Notes under the pieces: generated by a model
Databases searched by the model: none
What the model saw: the letters and a program-made list of their open reading frames with translations, nothing else
What the model was told of the DNA's origin: nothing
Shown: one piece after another, positions 28,696 through 35,220 of the stretch
Layout of the letters: each line of letters opens with the position of its first letter
Position numbering within the stretch: position 1 is the stretch's first letter
Translations under genes and position numbers: made by a program
From: an uncultured Wohlfahrtiimonas sp.
Lineage (GTDB): Bacteria; Pseudomonadota; Gammaproteobacteria; Cardiobacteriales; Wohlfahrtiimonadaceae
Direction of reading: 5' to 3'
DNA: 35,220 bases
NCBI GenBank assembly: GCA_947630895.1
Contig: CANRJJ010000015.1
Location: 1-35,220, forward strand

Positions 28696-29095
28696 TTTCT
28701 TCTTTTGGAGTTTCTTGACTACACTCTTCTGCAATAATCGCTAAAGCAGTGAGATATTTGTCGTTAATAGTTTGCATAAAATTGATTTCTTCAATAGAAA
28801 GAGATTCAATTTGATGCGCATAAGCTTTTTCGGCAATAGCTGCAAATCGTTCAGCATTATCATCACCAAACATAACAACAATATTACTTGAAATACAGCG
28901 AGACTCAAATTCTTTCAACTGACCAGCTTCAATTTGCTTTTGTTGTGTCGCGATTAATCGCGCGATAATGCTTTGCTGTTTAAATGAAAATTGCTGTTTC
29001 ATTTTTTCTAATGCACCAAATATTAATTGCGCATTAGCAACAGCAAAAATTAGCAGATTAAGCCCAAGAAAGATTCGTTTTATAATTTTTTTCAT
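28688..29095 (-). CDS. Small exported protein of unknown function
   Basis: A 135-residue protein I do not recognise. It has a clear signal peptide with a KKIIKR start, a hydrophobic core and a likely type-I cleavage site after residue 22 (ANA-Q). The mature part is about 113 residues, largely helical, with Gln/Lys-rich segments and two cysteines (C67, C125) that could form a disulfide. There is no CxxCH haem motif. It is the first gene of the overlapping run exported-engB-glk-HexR-like-truA. No Shine-Dalgarno is evident before the ATG, and an upstream promoter was not identified. Confidence 0.75.
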   Translation of the reverse strand: MKKIIKRIFLGLNLLIFAVANAQLIFGALEKMKQQFSFKQQSIIARLIATQQKQIEAGQLKEFESRCISSNIVVMFGDDNAERFAAIAEKAYAHQIESLSIEEINFMQTINDKYLTALAIIAEECSQETPKEENE

Positions 29096-29231
29096 ATTTA
29101 AATTAATTCATGAGCACAAAATTTAGCTAAAAACCTCGATATTAGTGCTATTACTGATGTTAAGAAAAGTAAAAGCATGCTAAAATACCCACGTCTCAGA
29201 AGTCCCTAGATAGTTATAGCCGTTTGGCATG

Positions 29232-29271
29232 ATAAATGATTTTCAACAAGTTTGCTTGTTTTATCATTTAT
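29232..29271. repeat. Two-part inverted repeat in the BCCT gene leader
   Basis: Outer arms ATAAATGAT (29232-29240) and ATCATTTAT (29263-29271), and inner arms AACAAG (29245-29250) and CTTGTT (29255-29260) around a TTTG loop, are separated by a small internal loop. It lies 58 nt before the BCCT ATG in the divergent 234-nt gap. There is no strong T-run, so it is more likely a leader structure or operator than a terminator. Confidence 0.55.
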
Positions 29272-29329
29272 TAATTATATTCACAACCCCATATAACATG
29301 GGTTAATTACAACAAAATAAGGGTTTTTT

Positions 29330-31441
29330 ATGTCAAAAACAATGAGGACACCTAGCAAATATTTTGCAAGCCTCAACATTCCAGTGTTCGTAGGCGCAAA
29401 TGTATTAATATTAGCACTGTTATTAGTGACCGTTTTTGTTCCAAATACCAAAGATTTTTTTGGCGCAATTCAAACATGGATTGTTGATAATCTCAAATGG
29501 TACTACATTCTTTCAGTTGCAATCATTCTTGGCGCTGCAATTTTTATCACTTTAAGTAGATTTGGTGATATACGCTTAGGGCCAGATCACTCAAGACCAA
29601 CCTATAGTAACTTTAGCTGGTTTGCCATGCTATTTTCTACCGGTATGGGGATTGGACTTATGTTCTTCGGTGTTGCTGAACCGGTAATGCATTACATTGC
29701 ACCACCTGTAGGTGATCCCGAAACCATTCAAGCAGCAACAGAAGCCATGCGTTTAACATTTTTCCATTGGGGACTACATGCCTGGGCAATTTACGCAATT
29801 GTCGGTTTAATTTTAGCGTATTTCTGCTTCCGTCATAAATTACCATTAGCATTGCGTTCTGCTTTATACCCATTAATCGGCGACCGTATCTATGGCAGAA
29901 TAGGCGATGCCATAGATATATTTGCTGTCATCGGCACTGCATTTGGTGTTGCGACATCACTAGGTTTTGGTGTTGAGCAAATTTTCGCAGGATTAGATTA
30001 TTTAAGTAATTATAAATTATCTACTTATGCGGCTTCTCCTGATGCTGCCTTATCAGTCAACAGTATAAAAATTATCATAGTAATAATCGCAACAGCTGGT
30101 GCAACAATTTCTGTAAGCTTAGGTTTAGACAAAGGCATAAAGTTTTTATCTGAAGCTAATCTTTATTTAGCTTTAGTACTGATGTTATTGGTGCTTTTTT
30201 TAGGTGGCAAAACTGTCGACTTATTCCAAGCTTATATCCAAAATACTGGTAGCTACATCTCAGATTTAGTAAACAAAACATTCAACTTATACGCTTATGA
30301 ACCTAAAGACCCGAAAGATTGGATTGGTGGTTGGACAATTTTATATTGGGGCTGGTGGTTATCTTGGTCCCCATTTGTAGGTATGTTCATTGCTCGTATT
30401 TCTCGTGGCCGCACAATTCGTGCTTTCCTATTAGGTGTATTATTAGTACCAGCAGGCTTCACACTATTATGGATGACAATTTTCGGTAATACTGCAATAG
30501 ACATGATTCGTACAGATGGCGTGATTGAGCTAGTAGATGCAATTAATACCGATAAATCATTGGCACTATTCGTATTTCTAGAATCATTCCCATTTACACA
30601 ATTATTATCAGGGTTAAGCATTGTGATGGTTTTTGTATTCTTTATTACAAGCGCTGATTCAGGTGCGATCGTAATGGATATGCTCGCCTCAAATAAACAA
30701 CAAACACCATTGTGGCAACGTATTTATTGGGGTTCTATTACCGGGATTATCGCAATCGTCTTAATGTCAGCCAATGGTTTAGAAGCACTACAAACAGCAA
30801 CAATTGCCTCAGCTTTCCCTTTCAGTATTATCTTATTGATTTCATTATATGGATTGTTTAAAGCTTTACGAGTTGATTATGGTAAAAAAGAAATTCGCCT
30901 TAACTCGATCAACAACGTGCAATCAAGCTTAGTTTCAGGTGGCTGGCAAAAACGTTTACGCAGCTTAGTATTATATCCAAGACGCGATCACGTGATTCGT
31001 TTTATAGATGAAGTTGTGCAACCTGCTTTTGAAGAAGTGTCTGCTGAACTCACCAAACAAGGAATTCAAGCGACCATTACACGTCAAAATGATGATGATA
31101 TTCTGTTTGAAGTAGAACATGGTAAGAATGATAACTTTATGTATCGCATCAAAGCACGTCATTATTTAAAACCGAATTTCTCTTCGATTGAAGCTTCTGA
31201 TATTGATCCTGATTATCAAAAATATTTCAGAGCTGAAGTTCACTTAGATAACGGTGCTCAAGGCTATGACATTATGGGTTATAGCAAAGAAAGTTTAAGC
31301 AATGATATTGTTGATCAATATACAAACCATCTCCAATTCATTCATAATTTCCAATTAGAACATAACTATGATCCTGAAGGCAAACCAATGATTAGAGAAA
31401 CTGTAGAGAATGTCGAAGAAAATACCATAACCAAAATATAA
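29330..31441 (+). CDS. BetT-like BCCT-family transporter (choline/betaine)
   Basis: A 703-residue carrier with twelve predicted membrane helices (about residues 15-510) and a cytoplasmic C-terminal domain of about 190 residues, as in BetT (677 residues). The family box YWGWWLSWSPFVGMFIARIS (339-358) with its aromatic cage residues is intact. The TM3 segment reads GMGIGLMFFGVAEP (105-118), with Gly where E. coli BetT has GIDLMFFSVAEP; this Gly version is found in sodium-coupled betaine carriers such as BetP. So the layout says BetT but the substrate/ion motif leans to BetP. AAGGG precedes the ATG. No betA, betB or betI is nearby. Likely an osmoprotectant importer. Confidence 0.85.
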   Translation: MSKTMRTPSKYFASLNIPVFVGANVLILALLLVTVFVPNTKDFFGAIQTWIVDNLKWYYILSVAIILGAAIFITLSRFGDIRLGPDHSRPTYSNFSWFAMLFSTGMGIGLMFFGVAEPVMHYIAPPVGDPETIQAATEAMRLTFFHWGLHAWAIYAIVGLILAYFCFRHKLPLALRSALYPLIGDRIYGRIGDAIDIFAVIGTAFGVATSLGFGVEQIFAGLDYLSNYKLSTYAASPDAALSVNSIKIIIVIIATAGATISVSLGLDKGIKFLSEANLYLALVLMLLVLFLGGKTVDLFQAYIQNTGSYISDLVNKTFNLYAYEPKDPKDWIGGWTILYWGWWLSWSPFVGMFIARISRGRTIRAFLLGVLLVPAGFTLLWMTIFGNTAIDMIRTDGVIELVDAINTDKSLALFVFLESFPFTQLLSGLSIVMVFVFFITSADSGAIVMDMLASNKQQTPLWQRIYWGSITGIIAIVLMSANGLEALQTATIASAFPFSIILLISLYGLFKALRVDYGKKEIRLNSINNVQSSLVSGGWQKRLRSLVLYPRRDHVIRFIDEVVQPAFEEVSAELTKQGIQATITRQNDDDILFEVEHGKNDNFMYRIKARHYLKPNFSSIEASDIDPDYQKYFRAEVHLDNGAQGYDIMGYSKESLSNDIVDQYTNHLQFIHNFQLEHNYDPEGKPMIRETVENVEENTITKI

Positions 31442-31533
31442 TCTTTTTGAGTTCTCTTAATATGCGTTGTTATCTTACTTCTCCAAAATGGATGAATGAA
31501 AGCGTCAACTCTATTTAGGATGGGTCAACACCT

Positions 31534-31569
31534 TTAAACAAGCCTAAACATCTGTTTAGGCTTGTTTAA
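31534..31569. terminator. Long inverted repeat between the BCCT gene and LysR gene
   Basis: A perfect 17-bp inverted repeat, TTAAACAAGCCTAAACA (31534-31550) with its complement at 31553-31569 and only 2 nt between. T-runs are short (TTTAA) on both strands. It lies between two convergent genes and probably works as a bidirectional terminator. The remaining 92 nt after the BCCT stop show nothing else. Confidence 0.65.
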
Positions 31570-31632
31570 TGTGATAACTTCATAACTACTAGAAGAAGTT
31601 AAATTTGCTACATGCTGTTATTTTACGCACAT

Positions 31633-32493
31633 TTAAATTCTCAATAGCCGTTCAATAAACCAGCAGCTCACAGCACCTAAAGAATGTTGATTAGACCGAA
31701 TAATATCTGTTGATATCACTCTAGTCAGATCAGGAACATCTAAACGCCTAATTAAGCTAGAGTTATAATCTTTCAATAATGAAATAGGTAATTCTGCCCA
31801 ACCAAAACCCTCTTCGACCATTTCAAGTATTAGCATATAATCAGATGCTAGCCATACTTTACCTGCTGGCTTATGTTTATCCTCCGTGTATGTATTCAAA
31901 CAAATTTGTCGTTCTTTCAGTAATAGCTCGCGATCTATTTTTTTATTATTGGTTAAAACTGGATGATGTTTACTAATAAAAATCCCCATTTCAACAATAT
32001 TGGGCAATCTATTGTATGTAATGTCTATAGGGTAAGAATCTTGCGAAGCCACTAACCCTATTTGGGCACGGCCATTTTGTACCAACGAAATAATATCCTT
32101 TCCCTCTGCATCTAATAATTCCAATTCAACAAAAGGAAATTTTTCTTCAAATTCTCGAATAATATTATAACTGGGACTTATATGGTAAGTATCCGATAAT
32201 ACAAGTGTGACTCTTTTTTCAACATTCGTTTGCACAAGATTGGTGACCGTCCTTTCCATATTTTCCATGGCATCTAGAATATCTTTTGCATACCTTAATA
32301 AAATTCGGCCTTCAGTCGTCAACTCTGGATATTTCTTACTTCTATCAAATAGCTTTAATCCAGTGTCAATCTCTAAATTAGAGATCATTGTGCTGATGCC
32401 TGATTGAGCTTTCCCTAATCGCCTAGCCGCTTCGGAAAAAGAACCAAATTTAGCCGATATGTAAAAAGCCTTAAGCATATCAATAGTAATCAT
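31633..32493 (-). CDS. LysR-family transcriptional regulator
   Basis: A 286-residue LysR regulator. The N-terminal winged helix-turn-helix (1-60) contains FGSFSEAARRLGKAQSGISTMISNLE. A co-inducer domain covers about residues 88-286 with VELELLDAEGKDIISLVQNG. The family usually controls a divergently transcribed target; here that is the mdtJ-mdtI-like pair starting 98 nt away. The ATG at 32493 gives the canonical short arm before the first helix. I cannot name its effector. It is ended by the inverted repeat at 31534-31569. Confidence 0.88.
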   Translation of the reverse strand: MITIDMLKAFYISAKFGSFSEAARRLGKAQSGISTMISNLEIDTGLKLFDRSKKYPELTTEGRILLRYAKDILDAMENMERTVTNLVQTNVEKRVTLVLSDTYHISPSYNIIREFEEKFPFVELELLDAEGKDIISLVQNGRAQIGLVASQDSYPIDITYNRLPNIVEMGIFISKHHPVLTNNKKIDRELLLKERQICLNTYTEDKHKPAGKVWLASDYMLILEMVEEGFGWAELPISLLKDYNSSLIRRLDVPDLTRVISTDIIRSNQHSLGAVSCWFIERLLRI

Positions 32494-32532
32494 TCAATCC
32501 ATCTCTTTTAAGTATACATTCTATCTTTACCC

Positions 32533-32554
32533 ATAATAACATTAGATATATTAT
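32533..32554. promoter_or_regulatory. Possible LysR operator
   Basis: ATAATA (32533-32538), 10 nt and TATTAT (32549-32554) form an AT-rich dyad in the 98-nt gap between the LysR gene and mdtJ-like gene. It resembles the spacing of LysR-type boxes but the sequence is low in complexity, so support is weak. Confidence 0.3.
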
Positions 32555-32591
32555 TTAGGCCTTGTAAAAAACAGTTTTTTTTGGAGTACAC

Positions 32592-32948
32592 ATGTTATTT
32601 ACTAAAAAAGTAAATAAATCATTATTAGTCGCATGGCTTTTTTTATTTTTAGCAATTATCACCGAAGTTACCGGCACATCTTTCTTGGCTTCTGCCACTA
32701 GAAACAGCAATTATATTGGCTATATTGTAATGGCCATTGCTATAGCCCTTTCTTATTTCTTTCTCGCTCTATCGACAAAAAAGATTTCTATTGGCGTCGC
32801 TTATGCCATTTGGGAAGGATTAGGATTAACGATGTTAACCATCATCGGAATTTTAATTTTTAATGAATCTGTCTCTTTCATGGAATTTCTCGGTCTTATT
32901 GCCGCAATCATTGGAATTATTTGCGTAACATTAGGAGAGGTTAATTAA
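32592..32948 (+). CDS. mdtJ: SMR-family exporter subunit, MdtJ-like
   Basis: A 118-residue four-helix small multidrug resistance protein. It matches E. coli MdtJ at ATEITGT (here ITEVTGTSF, with the essential TM1 Glu as E25), ALSYFFLALSTKKISIGVAYAIWEGLG and the IFNESVSFMEFLGL stretch. MdtJ works as a heterodimer with MdtI and exports spermidine in E. coli. The N-terminus is about 10 residues longer than in MdtJ; ATG 32592 has GGAG 6-7 nt upstream. Its partner begins 2 nt after the stop. It is divergent from a LysR gene that probably regulates it. Substrate is inferred from the family only. Confidence 0.85.
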   Translation: MLFTKKVNKSLLVAWLFLFLAIITEVTGTSFLASATRNSNYIGYIVMAIAIALSYFFLALSTKKISIGVAYAIWEGLGLTMLTIIGILIFNESVSFMEFLGLIAAIIGIICVTLGEVN

Positions 32949-32950
32949 TC

Positions 32951-33271
32951 ATGACGATCACAGTAATTTTTTATGTCATTTTATCAGCAGTCATCGATAT
33001 TATTGCCAATATGTTTATTGCCAAATCACAAGGCTTTAAAAACATCAAATGGGGAATTGGCTCAATCATTCTAATTTGGATAGCATTTGCAATATTAGGA
33101 GAAGCAATTAAAACTATCGATTTAGCTGTAGCATACACTTTATGGGGGGCAATCGGCGTCGTTGGTACAGCTCTTTTTGGCAGAATTATATTTGGTCATA
33201 AACTCAAACCAATTGGCTGGTTTGGGATTTTCATGGTCACTTTAGCAGTTATTTTATTATCTATGAGCTAA
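32951..33271 (+). CDS. mdtI: SMR-family exporter subunit, MdtI-like, with Asp in place of TM1 Glu
   Basis: A 106-residue four-helix SMR protein, partner of the MdtJ-like protein before it. It matches E. coli MdtI at EAIKTIDLAVAYTLWGAIGV, close to [20 protein letters not shown], and at the C-terminal GWFGIFMVTLAVILL. The proton-coupling acidic residue of helix 1, Glu in nearly all SMR proteins (LEIVANVF in MdtI), is Asp16 here (VIDIIANMF). It still provides a carboxylate but is unusual. It ends 3 nt before the stop of a convergent gene, and no terminator separates them. Confidence 0.83.
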   Translation: MTITVIFYVILSAVIDIIANMFIAKSQGFKNIKWGIGSIILIWIAFAILGEAIKTIDLAVAYTLWGAIGVVGTALFGRIIFGHKLKPIGWFGIFMVTLAVILLSMS

Positions 33272-33274
33272 CAA

Positions 33275-34741
33275 TCATTGAAACGCTGGCTCAGCATCTG
33301 CAAAATCCAATGTCTTAAGCAGTTCCAGCCGTTTGATTCCATCAACATTAATGACTAGTCTCACTAGCTCTGTTGCTAAATTACCGTGATTCATTTTTAT
33401 TCGACGTATCATATAAACATGATACGTTTTTTCACCCAGTACAGGTGTTTCGTCTTCTTCTAAAAATGGTAATTCCTCAAAAGCAATATCAATATAACGT
33501 AAATAATCCGTGATATTAAAACGTGTTATGTCTGCAATTGGAAAGCGAGTTTTCTCAAATAAGTTTGGACGATTAATCAAATGCATCTCTTTTTTATAAA
33601 AAAGAATGTCCTCTTCTCGCTCATTATTCATCAATAACTCTGTGTGTGAACTTGCTCGTAACTTTTGAATATCACTTGGTAACTCGCGATGAGATAAAAA
33701 CCGAAATGTTTCTTTACAAATACCAATTGGCTTTTTCATCCCTTCACGATAAATCATTAACTTACGATCAGGAATCCAACGCTGAAATGTTCGATACAAT
33801 TTATCTCTACCAATTTCTTTAATGCGATCTTTAAAGATATAACCCACAACCATTGCCACAAATAAATTAACACTTAAAGCGCCATACTTCCCTTGCCATG
33901 TGAAGGCGATAATTGTGGCAAAAATCATGGAAAAAGCAGCCGCAACACCATAAATTGAGTGCAATAAAATTGGCGCTCCTTTTTTATGGCTAATGTCTAA
34001 AAATAGATAACGACTGATATAACGCTTTAATGAGCTCCATCTATGCAAAACAGACTCATTACTTTCACCCAACTTTGCAATGCTTTCAGGATATTTTTTT
34101 TGACGATAATCAATCTCTGCTCGCCAAATTTCACTAATCGTTGCTCTGCAATGCATTTCAGATTCAGTCATTAATTTTCGCAAGTAAAAAGTTGTGACCC
34201 AAGAAATATATTCATCACAATACTCAAATGCTTTAGACCGAATCTTCTGCTCAATTTTTTTACAAGTCGTCGCTAAACTTCGATATTTAGTAATCGAGTT
34301 CTGAATATCATCTAAAAACTGTATCACATTCTCTTCAGTTTTATGATTGGGTGATTTCAACAATGCTTTAACCGCTAAACGTAAACTGCGCTTATACGTT
34401 AAAGCAACTTTCTTAAGCTCATTTTCATACTCATCTAAACTGATCTCTATCCCTGGCTCTAAATATTCAATTAATTGAATAGATAGTTTTTCAAGCAAAC
34501 CTTTCTCTTTATATAGAGATTTTAGTTTATGAGTTGCTGGGCTCAATCGAACATAATTCTTGATGGATTGTTGAAATTCTTTAGTTGAATATGATTGAGG
34601 ATTAATTTGTAAGGCTGCAGGCAAGAAAAAATAAGTTTCTACGTGATATTTAATATCTTTTGCAGTTGCATGATCAAAAGAGACCTTTTGTTTAATTTCA
34701 AATTGCCTATGACCATGAATTTTTAGTGATTCTTTAATCAT
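33275..34741 (-). CDS. Unrecognised protein with a central two-helix membrane hairpin
   Basis: A 488-residue protein I cannot name. The N-terminal part (1-250) is charged and mostly helical, with the stretch HVETYFFLPAALQINPQSYS near residues 33-52. Two membrane helices follow at about 259-280 and 284-303, with WQGKYGAL as the short turn between them. The remaining 185 residues look cytoplasmic, starting with a basic stretch (KDRIKEIGRDKLYRTFQRW), and contain several beta-like segments. There is no signal peptide and no enzyme motif I can see. ATG at 34741, 11 nt after the stop of the upstream gene, suggests one transcript. It converges on mdtI. Confidence 0.75.
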   Translation of the reverse strand: MIKESLKIHGHRQFEIKQKVSFDHATAKDIKYHVETYFFLPAALQINPQSYSTKEFQQSIKNYVRLSPATHKLKSLYKEKGLLEKLSIQLIEYLEPGIEISLDEYENELKKVALTYKRSLRLAVKALLKSPNHKTEENVIQFLDDIQNSITKYRSLATTCKKIEQKIRSKAFEYCDEYISWVTTFYLRKLMTESEMHCRATISEIWRAEIDYRQKKYPESIAKLGESNESVLHRWSSLKRYISRYLFLDISHKKGAPILLHSIYGVAAAFSMIFATIIAFTWQGKYGALSVNLFVAMVVGYIFKDRIKEIGRDKLYRTFQRWIPDRKLMIYREGMKKPIGICKETFRFLSHRELPSDIQKLRASSHTELLMNNEREEDILFYKKEMHLINRPNLFEKTRFPIADITRFNITDYLRYIDIAFEELPFLEEDETPVLGEKTYHVYMIRRIKMNHGNLATELVRLVINVDGIKRLELLKTLDFADAEPAFQ

Positions 34742-34752
34742 TGCCCAATAAC

Positions 34753-35220
34753 CTAATTCGTTCGTGAAGAGTTACTACTTTCATCTTCATTTATATCATC
34801 ATTTAAAGCTTCCGATAATGCTTCTTGCTCATTTGTCATAGGATCACTGTTAGAAAAAGGATAATTTTGGCTTTCTATCGTAAAAATTAATATACCAAAT
34901 AAACTTTTGATCAAACGTCGACAGTAACTTAAGTCATTCATCACTGAACTTGTACTGAAGGCATTGATCTCATTTTGGCTGCTCGCTATGAATAATTCTC
35001 GACGAAACATTTGTTCAAACTGCTTACTTTTAGCCAATAAAGTTTGGATCTCTTTCAAGATTTCGTCGCGTTTACTCTCTTTAGTGAGGTTATTTTCAAT
35101 TGCGATATTTAATTGATAAAGCGCCTGCATGTTTTTAAATAAAAACAATTTCAAATCCTGATAAAAATCTCGCATGATGGTGTCATGCATCGTTAAATAA
35201 CGATTAAAGTTCTTCTGTAA
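34753..35220 (-). CDS. Unrecognised helical protein, partial at the window edge
   Basis: The visible part runs from the right edge to a TAG stop at 34753. The first ATG in frame is at 35190, but the frame stays open to the edge (LQKNFNRYLT precedes it) and this ATG has no Shine-Dalgarno, so the gene probably begins outside. The 145 residues from the ATG are helical and charged, with a possible coiled coil (TKESKRDEILKEIQTLLAKS) and an acidic, Ser/Asn-rich tail (NDDINEDESSNSSRTN). A short hydrophobic stretch, SLFGILIFTIES, is too brief for a sure membrane helix. It is 11 nt upstream of the membrane-hairpin gene and probably works with it. Confidence 0.6.
   Translation of the reverse strand, partial: LQKNFNRYLTMHDTIMRDFYQDLKLFLFKNMQALYQLNIAIENNLTKESKRDEILKEIQTLLAKSKQFEQMFRRELFIASSQNEINAFSTSSVMNDLSYCRRLIKSLFGILIFTIESQNYPFSNSDPMTNEQEALSEALNDDINEDESSNSSRTN

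Noticed and set aside
29300-29315. HexR operator near the start of the exported-engB-glk operon
   Set aside because: TTAATTACAA matches only one half of the HexR palindrome (TGTAATTAAATTACA); the other half is missing and such AT-rich half-sites are common here.

Overview
The window is about 35 kb of AT-rich chromosomal DNA from a Gram-negative bacterium. Conserved neighbourhoods (bamD divergent from rluD-pgeF), LPS transport and Kdo-transfer genes, rpoS, holC and a zapG/yhcB homologue point to a gammaproteobacterium. The AT-rich codon use and the gene mix would suit an AT-rich relative of the Cardiobacteriales or a similar small-genome lineage, but I cannot fix the genus by eye. I see no prophage, insertion sequence, CRISPR array, rRNA or tRNA. 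Almost every gene is intact and the coding density is high.

Layout from the left. (1) 1-3600: zapG-like gene on the minus strand, then trkA and argG on the plus strand, the latter ended by a bidirectional terminator. (2) 3614-6844: a minus-strand operon tgt-lptF-lptG. (3) 6958-8271: holC, a SirB2-like membrane gene and a zinc-free msrB on the plus strand. (4) 8272-8554: a gap between convergent genes that holds an FNR-like palindrome, stem-loops and a strong minus-strand terminator, so it is a candidate small-RNA locus. (5) 8555-13238: a minus-strand run bamD-waaA-(redoxin-like protein without CxxC)-M48 protease, an envelope-biogenesis cluster. (6) 13302-19721: plus-strand rluD-pgeF, miaB, pepA, gapA and a universal stress protein. 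(7) 19769-20701: rpoS on the minus strand, followed by the only long gene-poor gap (20702-21180), which has a possible 27-residue hydrophobic ORF followed by a terminator-like hairpin. (8) 21181-24114: prfA followed by a CpdB-type phosphoesterase that lacks a signal peptide. (9) 24202-25495: ftsB overlapping a YeiH-family permease. (10) 25499-29095: a tightly overlapping minus-strand operon: small exported protein, engB, glk, a HexR-like regulator, truA. (11) 29330-33271: a BetT-like BCCT carrier, a LysR regulator and a divergent paired SMR exporter (mdtJ-mdtI). (12) 33275-35220: two adjacent unrecognised genes, one with a central two-helix membrane hairpin, the other running off the right edge.

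Taken together the region is mostly housekeeping: envelope assembly (lptFG, bamD, waaA, M48 protease, zapG, ftsB, pgeF), translation and tRNA/rRNA modification (tgt, rluD, miaB, truA, prfA, engB), central carbon control (glk, hexR-like, gapA) and stress or osmotic response (rpoS, uspA, trkA, betT-like, msrB). The most unusual items are the FNR-like/small-RNA gap at 8.3-8.5 kb, the redoxin-like protein without its active-site cysteines at 10.5-11.2 kb, the apparently cytoplasmic CpdB homologue at 21.2-23.0 kb, and the unknown pair at the right edge.
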